Assembly: GCF_900188105.1 (NCBI RefSeq)
Contig: NZ_FZNP01000003.1
Location: 186,001 to 250,000, forward strand
Length of the DNA: 64,000 nt
Direction of reading: 5' to 3'
Source: Actinomadura mexicana
GTDB taxonomy: Bacteria > Actinomycetota > Actinomycetes > Streptosporangiales > Streptosporangiaceae
Shown here: in pieces, positions 32,002 through 39,713 of the stretch
Position numbering within the stretch: position 1 is the stretch's first letter
Layout: every line of letters starts with the position of its first letter
Made by a program: the position numbers and the translations under genes
Notes under the pieces: model-generated
Seen by the model: the letters and a program-made list of their open reading frames with translations, nothing else
What the model was told of the DNA's origin: nothing
The model's database searches: none

Positions 32002-32645
32002 CCGACATGCTCTATCCCTTCCTGTACGCGGGCGGCTCGGGGCTGGACACCCTGCTGGAGGACGTGCGCCGCTCGACGCGCGAGAAGGCCGAGGAGATCG
32101 TCCGGCTGCGCGAGGCCGTCCTGGAGCTGTACGGCGCGGACCTGGCGGCCTGCGCCGCGCGGATGGCGGGCGCGTTCCGCTCCGGCGGCCGGCTCTTCAC
32201 GTTCGGCAACGGCGGCAGCTCGACGGACGCGCAGGACGTCGCGGCGCTGTTCCTCAACCCGGGCGGGTCCGCGCGGCCGCTGCCGGCGCTGGCGCTCACG
32301 ACCGACGTCGCCGTGGTCACCGCGCTGTCCAACGACGTCGGGTTCGAGGTGGTGTTCGCCCGGCAGCTCGCCGCGTTCGGGCGTCCGGGCGACATCGCGC
32401 TGGCGCTGTCCACCAGCGGGAACTCCGACAACCTGATCGCCGCGCTGCGGGAGGCGGTGCGGCGCGCGATGACGGTGGTCGGGCTCGCCGGGTACACCGG
32501 CGGGCAGATGGCGGAGACGCCCGGCCTGCACCACCTGTTCACCGTCCCGTCGTCGTCGGTGCACCGCGTCCAGGAGGCGCAGACGACGATCTACCACGCG
32601 CTCTGGGAACTGACGCAGCTCGAACTGGCGGGGGAGGCCCTCTGA
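31998..32645 (+). CDS. SIS-domain protein B of hydrogenase operon
   Basis: A 215-residue GmhA-like SIS protein paralogous to the one at 31202. Here the phosphate loops are intact (FGNGGSSTDAQ at residues 69-79 and STSGNSDNL about 134-142), but the catalytic residues of GmhA are replaced: DAQDVAALF for DAQH-x-x-x-E, and VQEAQTTIYH where the family has QE-[VM]-H. The N-terminal 45 residues form an extra helix-rich segment (LLEDVRRSTREKAEEIVRLREAV). GTG start. Together with protein A it could form a hetero-oligomer having one complete site at the interface. Confidence 0.83.
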   Translation: MTDMLYPFLYAGGSGLDTLLEDVRRSTREKAEEIVRLREAVLELYGADLAACAARMAGAFRSGGRLFTFGNGGSSTDAQDVAALFLNPGGSARPLPALALTTDVAVVTALSNDVGFEVVFARQLAAFGRPGDIALALSTSGNSDNLIAALREAVRRAMTVVGLAGYTGGQMAETPGLHHLFTVPSSSVHRVQEAQTTIYHALWELTQLELAGEAL

Positions 32646-32914
32646 TGTGCCTGGCGATTCCGGGCGAGATCGTGGAGATCATGCCGGACGGCCCGGTGGC
32701 GAAGGTGGACGTGACCGGCGTCCGCCGGGCGGTGAACATCGCGCTGCTCGACGGGGAGCGGCTCGCCGCCGGCGACTGGGTCCTCATCCACGTCGGGTTC
32801 GCCATGTCCAAGATCGACGAGGCCGAGGCGAGGGCGACGCTGGCCCTGCTGGAGGGCCTCGGCGAAGCCTATGACGACGAGATCGACGCGCTGCGGGAAT
32901 CGGGGATCGACTGA
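32645..32914 (+). CDS. hypC: hydrogenase assembly chaperone HypC
   Basis: A normal HypC of 89 residues: MCLAIPGEIVEI with the essential Cys2, beta barrel, and a C-terminal helix (EAEARATLALLEGLGEAY). It carries the Fe(CN)2CO precursor between HypD and the large subunit. Its ATG overlaps the SIS stop (TGATG) and its stop overlaps hypD the same way, indicating translational coupling. Confidence 0.96.
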   Translation: MCLAIPGEIVEIMPDGPVAKVDVTGVRRAVNIALLDGERLAAGDWVLIHVGFAMSKIDEAEARATLALLEGLGEAYDDEIDALRESGID

Positions 32915-34092
32915 TGCGCTTCGTCGACGAGTACCGGGACGCGGAGCGGGCGAGGGCGCTCGCGGCCTCGATCGCCGCGCTGTGCGAGCCCGGGCGGCAC
33001 TACAAGTTCATGGAGGTGTGCGGCGGCCACACGCACACCATCTACAAGCACGGGCTGGAGGACTACCTGCCGGAGAGCATCTCGCTGGTGCACGGGCCGG
33101 GCTGTCCGGTGTGCGTGATCCCGATGGGGCGGGTGGACGACGCGATCCACATCGCGTCGCAGCCCGGCGTCATCATGGCCTCGTTCGGGGACATGATGCG
33201 GGTACCGGGCGGCAGGGGGTCGTTCCTGGACGCCAAGGCCGCGGGCGCGGACATCCGGATGGTGTACTCGCCGCTGGACGCTCTGAAGATCGCCGAGCGG
33301 AACCCGTCGCGGCGCGTGGTGTTCATGGGGATCGGGTTCGAGACGACCGCCCCGTCCACCGCCATGACGGTGCTGCGCGCGGCCGCGGCCGGGATCGAGA
33401 ACTTCTCGGTGTTCTGCAACCACGTGACGATCCTTCCGGCGATCAAGGCGATCCTCGACTCGCCGGACCTGCGCCTGGACGGCTTCCTCGGCCCGGGCCA
33501 CGTGTCGACCGTGATCGGCTGCGGGCCCTACTCGTTCATCACCGAGGACTACCGGAAACCGCTGGTCGTCGCCGGGTTCGAGCCGCTGGACATCCTGCAG
33601 TCGGTGCACATGCTGCTGGCCCAGCTCGCCGCGGGCCGCTCGGAGGTGGAGAACCAGTACGGCCGGGTCGTCACGTGGGACGGCAACCCCCGGGCGCTGG
33701 AGGCGATCTCCGGGGTCATGGAGCCGCGGCCGTACTTCGAGTGGCGCGGCCTCGGCTTCATCTCCCACTCCGCGCTCCGGATGAGGGAGGAGTTCGCCGC
33801 CTTCGACGCCGAGCGCATCTTCGACATCCCGGGCGGACGGGTCGCCGATCCGAAGGCGTGCCAGTGCGGCGAGGTGCTCAAGGGCGTCCTGAAACCGTGG
33901 GAGTGCAAGGTCTTCGGGACGGCCTGCACCCCGGAGACGCCGATCGGGACGTGCATGGTCTCGTCGGAGGGCGCGTGCGCCGCGTACTACAACTTCGGCC
34001 GCTTCACCCGCGAGCGGATCAGCGGGGTCGGCCGGAACGGCGGGACGGGCCGGGCGGAGGACACCGGACAGGTGAGGGAGACGGCGCGATGA
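32914..34092 (+). CDS. hypD: hydrogenase formation protein HypD
   Basis: Iron-sulfur scaffold of 392 residues on which the Fe(CN)2CO group is built. Conserved segments: FMEVCGGHTHTIYKHGLEDYLP, GPGCPVCVIPMG, FGDMMRVPG, GIGFETTAPSTA, FCNHVTILPAI, FLGPGHVSTVIG and C-terminal cysteines in KACQCGEVLKG and FGTACTPETPIGTCMVSSEGACAAYYNFGR that bind the [4Fe-4S] cluster. The C-terminus is extended by about 30 polar residues. Overlaps hypE (ATGA). Confidence 0.96.
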   Translation: MRFVDEYRDAERARALAASIAALCEPGRHYKFMEVCGGHTHTIYKHGLEDYLPESISLVHGPGCPVCVIPMGRVDDAIHIASQPGVIMASFGDMMRVPGGRGSFLDAKAAGADIRMVYSPLDALKIAERNPSRRVVFMGIGFETTAPSTAMTVLRAAAAGIENFSVFCNHVTILPAIKAILDSPDLRLDGFLGPGHVSTVIGCGPYSFITEDYRKPLVVAGFEPLDILQSVHMLLAQLAAGRSEVENQYGRVVTWDGNPRALEAISGVMEPRPYFEWRGLGFISHSALRMREEFAAFDAERIFDIPGGRVADPKACQCGEVLKGVLKPWECKVFGTACTPETPIGTCMVSSEGACAAYYNFGRFTRERISGVGRNGGTGRAEDTGQVRETAR

Positions 34093-35156
34093 CCGTTCGC
34101 GAGGAGCAGGTCCTGGAACGCATCGAGCGCGCGCGGAGCCGCAAGGCCCGGCTCCGCGAGGACACGATCACGCTCGCGCACGGCTCCGGCGGCAAGGCCA
34201 CCCGCACGCTGGTCGAGGCGGTGTTCCGGGAGGCGTTCAGCAATCCGCTCCTGGACCGGATGGACGACTCGGCGCGCTTCCGGGTGAACGGCGCCGACCT
34301 CGCCTTCACCACCGACTGCCATGTCGTGTCGCCGCTGTTCTTCCCCGGCGGCGACATCGGCGACCTGGCCGTCAACGGGACCGTCAACGACCTCGCCGTC
34401 TGCGGCGCGAGGCCGCTGCACCTGTCGGCGGGGTTCATCCTCGAAGAGGGGTTCCCCGTCGCCGACCTGCGGCGCATCACCGAGTCGATGCGGCGCGCGG
34501 CGGACGCGGCGGGCGTCGACATCGTCACCGGCGACACCAAGGTCGTCGAGCGCGGGAAGGCCGACGGCTGCTTCGTCACCACGGCCGGCGTCGGGGTCGT
34601 GCGGTCCCGGCCGGCGGGGGAGATCCGTCCCGGCGACGCCGTGCTGGTCACGGGGCCGATCGGCGAGCACGGCGTCACGATCATGCTGGCGCGCGGCGAG
34701 CTCGACCTGGAGGCCGACGTCGTCTCCGACACCGCGCCGCTGACCTGCCTGCTCGCCGACCTGGCCGACGCGTGCCCGGGCGGCCTGCGCCGGATGCGGG
34801 ACGCGACCAGGGGAGGCGTGGCGACCGTCCTCAACGAGATGGCGTCGGACGCCGGGGCGGCCGTGGTGGTGGAGGAGGACGCGATCCCGGTGCGTCCCGC
34901 CGTCCGGGGCGCCTGCGAGCTGCTCGGGATCGACCCGATGTACGTCGCGTGCGAGGGCCGCGCCGTGGTGGTGGTCGCCCCCGAGTGCGCGCCGGCCGCG
35001 CTGGCGGCGCTGCGGGCCCACCCGCTGGGCGAGGAGGCCGCCGCCATCGGCCGCGTGACGGACGACCCGTCCGGCCTCGTCCTGCTGAAGACGGCCTTCG
35101 GCGGCACCCGCATCGTCGACCTGCTGGTCGGCGACCCGCTACCGCGCATCTGCTGA
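34089..35156 (+). CDS. hypE: hydrogenase maturation protein HypE (carbamoyl dehydratase)
   Basis: A 355-residue PurM-like ATPase that dehydrates carbamoyl to cyanide on its C-terminal cysteine, here the final residue of PRIC (Cys355). N-terminal LAHGSGGKATRTLVEAVF is the glycine-rich ATP segment; TTDCHVVSPLFFPGGDIGDLAVNGTVNDLAVCGA, TGDTKVVERGKADGCF and MRDATRGGVATVLNEMA are diagnostic. It needs HypF for carbamoylation; hypF is not found in this window. Last gene of the hydrogenase run; a decayed MFS gene overlaps its 3' end on the other strand. Confidence 0.96.
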   Translation: MTVREEQVLERIERARSRKARLREDTITLAHGSGGKATRTLVEAVFREAFSNPLLDRMDDSARFRVNGADLAFTTDCHVVSPLFFPGGDIGDLAVNGTVNDLAVCGARPLHLSAGFILEEGFPVADLRRITESMRRAADAAGVDIVTGDTKVVERGKADGCFVTTAGVGVVRSRPAGEIRPGDAVLVTGPIGEHGVTIMLARGELDLEADVVSDTAPLTCLLADLADACPGGLRRMRDATRGGVATVLNEMASDAGAAVVVEEDAIPVRPAVRGACELLGIDPMYVACEGRAVVVVAPECAPAALAALRAHPLGEEAAAIGRVTDDPSGLVLLKTAFGGTRIVDLLVGDPLPRIC

Positions 35157-35447
35157 CGCCGGGCGGCCCCGCCGGACGCCGGCGAGCGTGACGAGCAGCG
35201 ACGCCGCCGTCAGCGCCGCGCCGAACCACAGGACGCTCCTGACGCCCAGGTGGTCGGCGAACAGCCCGCCGAACAGCGCGCCGACCGCGATGGAGGTGTT
35301 GTAGGCCAGGGTGTTGAGCGACATCGCGGCCTCGAACGTGTCGGGCGCGGCGGCGAGCGTCATGGTGATCTGGCACAGCTGCCAGGCGCCGAAGGACACG
35401 CCCCACACGACGAGCAGGACGACCGGCGCGGCCGGGCGGCCGAGCGC
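35139..35447 (-). pseudogene. C-terminal remnant of an AraJ-type MFS permease
   Basis: The last third of a sugar-efflux-like transporter: APVVLLVVWGVSFGAWQLCQITMT, then EAAMSLNTLAYNTSIAVGALFGGLFADHLGVRSVLWFGAALTAASLLVTL, which matches helices 9-12 of the family, ending at 35139. Nothing like the first eight helices lies upstream; the frame simply runs into low-complexity Pro/Arg text. The stop lies 18 bases inside the converging hypE. The gap from here to 35898 shows no gene. Confidence 0.65.
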
Positions 35448-35898
35448 TGCCGGAAACGTCGACGGGGGAAAAGGGGGCAGCGCAGGCGGGCGCGGGGGCG
35501 TGAGCCCACTCCGGAAGCGCCCTCCCCGGCCGGCAGCGCATATCTCGGCGCACTTTGGGCGGACGGGAATCCGCACACCGGGCATTACTCGGGAAGGGCG
35601 GCGTCAACCGGCGACGGCGGCGCGTACGCCATCTACCGGACGACGCGATACGACCCTTCGGGCCATTGAAGGCTTTCGAACGTTCAACCACTTCGGGCGA
35701 GTCCGGCGCGCGGGTAAACGAGCAGGGCAGGGTCGCCGCCCAAGGGCGACACGCCTTCGGCGCCGGGGCCGAAGCGGGCGGTCCGGATCGGCGGGTGGGG
35801 CCCGTGCGAACCATGAGACTGATGTGACCTGCGCTCTTCAGGTTCTGTTGAGGTTCGTTTGAGCTTGGTCCGAGGGGGCGCGGGTACGTTCGCGGGCC

Positions 35899-36903
35899 AT
35901 GACAGGGGAGTCATGCCGGCCCATCTTCGTGCTCGGGTGCCCGCGCTCGGGGACGACGCTGCTCCAGCAGATGCTGCACTCGCACCGGCACATCGCGTTC
36001 CCCTCCGAGACGCGGTTTGTGCACATTTCTTACGACATGCGGCACCGGTTCGGGGACCTGGAGCGGCCGGAGAACCGGCTCGCGCTGGCCGAATGGATCG
36101 TCAGCGGCGAGGGCACCAAGTTCGGGGTGCTGCGGCTGGACGCCGCAGCCGTGGTCGAGGAGATCGTGCGGGGGCCGCCGACGCTGGGGTCGGCGATCGC
36201 GGCGGTGTTCCGCGCCTACGCGCGCCGGCACGGGAAGCCGCGCTGGGGGGACAAGCGGCCGAGCTACTTCCGCCGGGTGCCGATGCTCCGGCGGATGTTC
36301 CCCGACGCCCAGTTCGTCCACCTCGTCAGGGACGGCCGGGACGCGGTGAGCTCCCTCATGCGGATGCCGTGGTTCGACGGCGACATCCACGCCGCCGCCC
36401 TGACGTGGCGGGAGGCGGTCGACATGGGCGCGCGCCTGCGGACCCGCCTCGGCCCGGACACGTTCTACGAGTTCCGCTACGAGGACCTGGTCGCCGAGCC
36501 CGAGGACGCCCTGACGAGGCTGTGCGCGTTCCTCGGCGAGGAGTACGACCCCGGCATGACGGCGGCGTACCGGCACGCGCGGCGGACGGTGCCGTCCACG
36601 CGGAAGTGGCACCTCGGCACGCACGAGGCCGTCAACGGCCGCCATGTCGGCGCCTGGCGCGACCGCCTGGAGGGCTGGGAGGCGGACCTCGTCCAGCATG
36701 TGCTCGCGTCCCGGCTGCGGCACCACGGTTACGCGATCACGGAGGGGGCGCGTCCCGCGGCCGCGCCGCTCGCCACATTCCACCGCCTCGCGGCGCACCG
36801 CTGGCGGGCGCGGCACGCGCGGGCCGTCCGCGAGCGGCTCGCGGAGGGGCGCGAGTTCAACCCCGTCGTCTCGTGGCTGAACGGTCCGGTAAGCGTGTCC
36901 TGA
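35899..36903 (+). CDS. sulfotransferase-family protein
   Basis: Predicted PAPS-dependent sulfotransferase, 334 residues, cytosolic. The 5'-phosphosulfate loop is GCPRSGTT (residues 13-20) and the 3'-phosphate-binding segment is VRDGRDAVSSLMR near residue 148; FRYEDLVAEPEDALTRLCAFLG follows as in the family. The acceptor is unknown. About 465 bases separate it from the acyl carrier protein gene on the same strand; a hairpin in between (36961-36988) suggests separate transcription, though a functional link (sulfated acyl product) cannot be excluded. Confidence 0.85.
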   Translation: MTGESCRPIFVLGCPRSGTTLLQQMLHSHRHIAFPSETRFVHISYDMRHRFGDLERPENRLALAEWIVSGEGTKFGVLRLDAAAVVEEIVRGPPTLGSAIAAVFRAYARRHGKPRWGDKRPSYFRRVPMLRRMFPDAQFVHLVRDGRDAVSSLMRMPWFDGDIHAAALTWREAVDMGARLRTRLGPDTFYEFRYEDLVAEPEDALTRLCAFLGEEYDPGMTAAYRHARRTVPSTRKWHLGTHEAVNGRHVGAWRDRLEGWEADLVQHVLASRLRHHGYAITEGARPAAAPLATFHRLAAHRWRARHARAVRERLAEGREFNPVVSWLNGPVSVS

Positions 36904-36960
36904 CAGACTGAGGGCGGGGACTGAGGGGACAGGTGATCCTTTCCTTCAGGTAAGGCCGCC

Positions 36961-36988
36961 TCGGCCGGGCAGCACGGGTCCCGGCCGA
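36961..36988 (+). terminator. hairpin after sulfotransferase gene
   Basis: Perfect 9-bp stem TCGGCCGGG (36961-36969) and CCCGGCCGA (36980-36988). The rest of 36904-37368 has no gene; 37185-37350 is clearly poorer in GC than everything around it and probably carries the promoter of the acyl cluster, including GTTAC/GTAAC half-sites near 37180, but no exact promoter could be fixed. Confidence 0.55.
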
Positions 36989-37368
36989 AGGGTTGTCCGA
37001 AACTCTCCTGGAACGTGCCCGGTTCCCGGCCGGCGCCGGGGGGCGCCCGGACCGGCCTGATTGGGGAACGGCGCAGGTAGCGTGCCGCCGGGAGTCCCGC
37101 GGGGGAGGACGTATCGGTGGGGCGCGCGGGGACGGCGTGCCCGCGCCCGCGTGCGTTGGGCCCTTATCGGAAGTGGTTACCGGCAAGTAACTTATCGCCG
37201 TTTTTACCGTACCACTGACTGGGTTTACAGGACGGAGACACCTCCGTGTCCGATCGTTCACATCCGGATCGAGACATGCCAACCATTTGGCTGTATCTTG
37301 CGTGTTGCTCGTCTTCCGTTACCAATCGCGATTGTTTTGATGATCCTCTGACATAAGGAGGAGTGGCG

Positions 37369-37626
37369 GTGGCCCGATCGGAAATAATTTCCCACGACGA
37401 GCTGCAATCGTGGCTTCTTGACAAGATCGCCTTCTACCTCGACAGGCCTGTGGAAAACATCGATCCCGGGGTCGAACTCGCCCGTTACGGGGTCGACTCG
37501 GTGTACGCGATCAGCATCATCAGCGACATCGAGGACCACCTGCAGGTCGAGGTCGACGTGGCCGAGGCGCGGCGCCGGGAGACGGTGGCCGACCTCACCG
37601 ACTACCTGCTCGACCTCGTCGCGTGA
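37369..37626 (+). CDS. acyl carrier protein
   Basis: An 85-residue carrier protein whose phosphopantetheine site is Ser44 in YGVDSVYAIS. Four-helix pattern is complete (LQSWLLDKIAFYL, VYAISIISDIEDHLQ, RRRETVADLTDYLLDLV). GTG 37369 is chosen because AAGGAGG lies 7 bases before it; GTG 37363 is too close to the site. It would receive a fatty acyl group from the acyl-AMP ligase encoded later in the cluster (41693). Stop overlaps the ATG of the SGNH gene (TGATG). Confidence 0.92.
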   Translation: MARSEIISHDELQSWLLDKIAFYLDRPVENIDPGVELARYGVDSVYAISIISDIEDHLQVEVDVAEARRRETVADLTDYLLDLVA

Positions 37627-38270
37627 TGGCCGGCCGGCCCCCCGAGGTCGGCGGCGCCGGCGTCGCCGGGCCCGCCATGGTGGTGCTCGGCGACAGCGTG
37701 GCCGAGGGCCAGGACGATCCGGACCCGGCCGGCGGATGGCTCGGCTGGGCCGGACGGCTGGCCCGCCACCTGGGGATTCCCCGCGAGGAGATGCTCAACG
37801 CCTCCGATCCGGGCGCGACGGTCGAGGACGTGGTCCGCGACCAGCTGCCCGCCGTGCGCGAGATGGCGCCGCGGCTGGTCGTGCTCGGCTGCGGCATGAA
37901 CGACGCGCTGCGCGGCTTCGAGCGGGAGGCCGCGGGGCGCCGGCTGGCGGAGCTGTTCGGCTGGGCCCGCGGGCGCGGCGCGGTCGTCCTCGCCATCCCG
38001 GTGCCCCGGCCGCCGCTGCTGGACATCACGCCGATCTCGCAGTTCCGCAAGAAACGCACCGTGCAGCGCATTCACGACTTCAATGCTGAACTCGACCGGG
38101 TCTCGCGCAAGTTCGGAATGGCGTTCCCCGAGCGGGAGACAGTGGCGAGAGTCGCCGATCCCGCGATGTGGAGCGCCGACGGGATCCATCTGAACCCGGA
38201 TGGGCACGCATATGTCGCAGAGGTGATGGCGCGGATTGCGGCGAACCTGCTCGGCGAGCGAGTGAAATGA
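37626..38270 (+). CDS. SGNH/GDSL-family hydrolase 1
   Basis: A 214-residue esterase-fold protein lacking a signal peptide. Block I is VVLGDSVAEG with nucleophile Ser, block III is LGCGMNDALRGF with the oxyanion Asn, and block V is SADGIHLNPDGHAYVAE with catalytic Asp and His; all are present, so an active acyl-hydrolase or acyltransferase is expected. It directly follows and overlaps the carrier-protein gene, suggesting action on the carrier-bound acyl chain (release or transfer). Confidence 0.85.
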   Translation: MAGRPPEVGGAGVAGPAMVVLGDSVAEGQDDPDPAGGWLGWAGRLARHLGIPREEMLNASDPGATVEDVVRDQLPAVREMAPRLVVLGCGMNDALRGFEREAAGRRLAELFGWARGRGAVVLAIPVPRPPLLDITPISQFRKKRTVQRIHDFNAELDRVSRKFGMAFPERETVARVADPAMWSADGIHLNPDGHAYVAEVMARIAANLLGERVK

Positions 38271-38304
38271 TTTCCGGGGGCCGATCCAGCAGTCTGGGAG
38301 ACTG

Positions 38305-39159
38305 ATGAAGAGAGCATGTTCCGTCGCCCGCGCATTCCGTGCGCCGATGCTGCTGTTCCTCGCTCCCGTACTGGTCGTGCAGGCATGGCGGACGGTGCGG
38401 CGGACACCGCGGCTGGACCCGGCGACCGGGGACGAGCAGGGCTTCGTCGCCGGCGCCGACCCCGGGCGGGGCCCGGCCTTCCGGGTCGTGGTGATCGGCG
38501 AGTCCACCGCCGTGGGCGTCGGCGCGTCCCGGCACGCCGACGCGCTGCCCGGCTTCCTGGCGGAGGAGCTGGGCGAGCGGCTGCGGCGCAGCGTGGCCTG
38601 GTCGGTCTCCGGCCGGGGCGGCGCGACGGCGCGCCGCATCATCGGCGAGCTCGTCCCGCCCGCGAACGGCTCCGCGCCGAACTTGGTGGTCGTCACCGCG
38701 GGCATCAACGACCTGCTCAGGCGGCGTCCCCTGCGCCGGTGGGCGGCGGACGTGACCGAGCTCGTCGCCCTCCTGCGCGGCCGGTTCCCGGAGGCGACGG
38801 TGCTCGTCGCCGGGATGCCGCCGGTGCACCGGTTCCCCGCCCTGCCGCGGCCGCTGCGCTCGGTCCTCGGCGCGCGGGCGCGCGCCATGGACCGGATCAC
38901 GCGGGACGCGGCCGCGGCGGGCGGCGCCGTCCACGCTCCCATGGACGAGGCGATGGCCCGCGACCCCCGGCTCTTCGCGTCCGACGGCTTCCACCCGTCG
39001 GCCGCGGGGTACCGGGTCTGGGCGCGCGACCTCGCCCGCGCCGCCGTCCCCACCACCGCTCCCGCGACCGGACCCGGCGGCGCCGCCGTCGCCGGACCCG
39101 GTGACCCGCCACAGGACACGCCCCCCGCCGGCGCCGTCCCGCCGAGGACGGCCGACTGA
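38305..39159 (+). CDS. SGNH-family hydrolase 2, membrane-anchored
   Basis: A 284-residue SGNH hydrolase with an N-terminal hydrophobic segment (APMLLFLAPVLVVQAW) that anchors or exports it. Blocks: VVIGESTAVGVGAS (Ser in GES), GRGGATARRIIGEL, VVTAGINDLLRR (Asn) and ASDGFHPSAAGYRVWA (Asp, His). A Pro/Ala-rich tail of about 40 residues follows. It is the second SGNH protein in the same operon; one may work in the cytosol and one at the membrane. The target ester is unknown. Confidence 0.83.
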   Translation: MKRACSVARAFRAPMLLFLAPVLVVQAWRTVRRTPRLDPATGDEQGFVAGADPGRGPAFRVVVIGESTAVGVGASRHADALPGFLAEELGERLRRSVAWSVSGRGGATARRIIGELVPPANGSAPNLVVVTAGINDLLRRRPLRRWAADVTELVALLRGRFPEATVLVAGMPPVHRFPALPRPLRSVLGARARAMDRITRDAAAAGGAVHAPMDEAMARDPRLFASDGFHPSAAGYRVWARDLARAAVPTTAPATGPGGAAVAGPGDPPQDTPPAGAVPPRTAD

Positions 39160-39188
39160 CCAAACGGCAAGCGAAGGGAGCAGCTCGG

Positions 39189-39641
39189 ATGACGGTTCCC
39201 GGAACGTTCCGATCGGCGGTGGAGGCCAAGGACCTCGCCGCCATCACCGGTGCGCTGGACCCCGGCATCGAGTTCCGCAGCCCGGTGATGGTGAAGCCCT
39301 ACCTGGGGCGCGACGCCGTCGCGGCCCTGCTCGGCGTCCTGCTGGAGGTCTTCGAGGACTTCCACTACACCGACGAGCTGGTGGGCGTCCCCCCGGGCGG
39401 GACGAACGGCGCAGGACCGCCGGCGCAGGCGCTGATCTTCAGCGCCCGGGTGCTGGGCAAGGACGTCCAGGGGCTGGACCTGCTCAGGTTCGGCGAGACC
39501 GGGCTCGTCACAGGCCTGACCGTCATGGTCCGCCCGCTGCCCGCGGCGATGACGCTCGCCCGGGTGGTCGGCAGGCGCATGGAGGATCCGACGAACGCCG
39601 ACGACGCGGGGGGCCCGTCCGGCGACACCGCGCAGCCATAG
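39189..39641 (+). CDS. NTF2/SnoaL-like protein
   Basis: A 150-residue small alpha+beta barrel protein: TFRSAVEAKDLAAITGALDPGIEFRSPV, YLGRDAVAALLGVLLEVFEDFHY, and the late strand GLVTGLTVMVRPL are the NTF2 pattern. Such proteins may be cyclases, isomerases, or binding partners; the catalytic Asp-His pair of SnoaL is not evident. GGAGCAG lies ahead of ATG. Its place between SGNH and acyl-CoA dehydrogenase genes suggests a step in modifying the acyl chain. Confidence 0.75.
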   Translation: MTVPGTFRSAVEAKDLAAITGALDPGIEFRSPVMVKPYLGRDAVAALLGVLLEVFEDFHYTDELVGVPPGGTNGAGPPAQALIFSARVLGKDVQGLDLLRFGETGLVTGLTVMVRPLPAAMTLARVVGRRMEDPTNADDAGGPSGDTAQP

Positions 39642-39713
39642 GGAGCCGACCCGCACAGGAGTCGCGGCCCGCGAACCGGAAGGCGCGACCCACACAAGGG
39701 AGTCGAAGGAAAA

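Noticed and set aside
35585..35898. Possible short genes before the sulfotransferase
   Set aside because: Frames open on both strands lack ribosome sites, codon bias and recognisable motifs; treated as an intergenic region.
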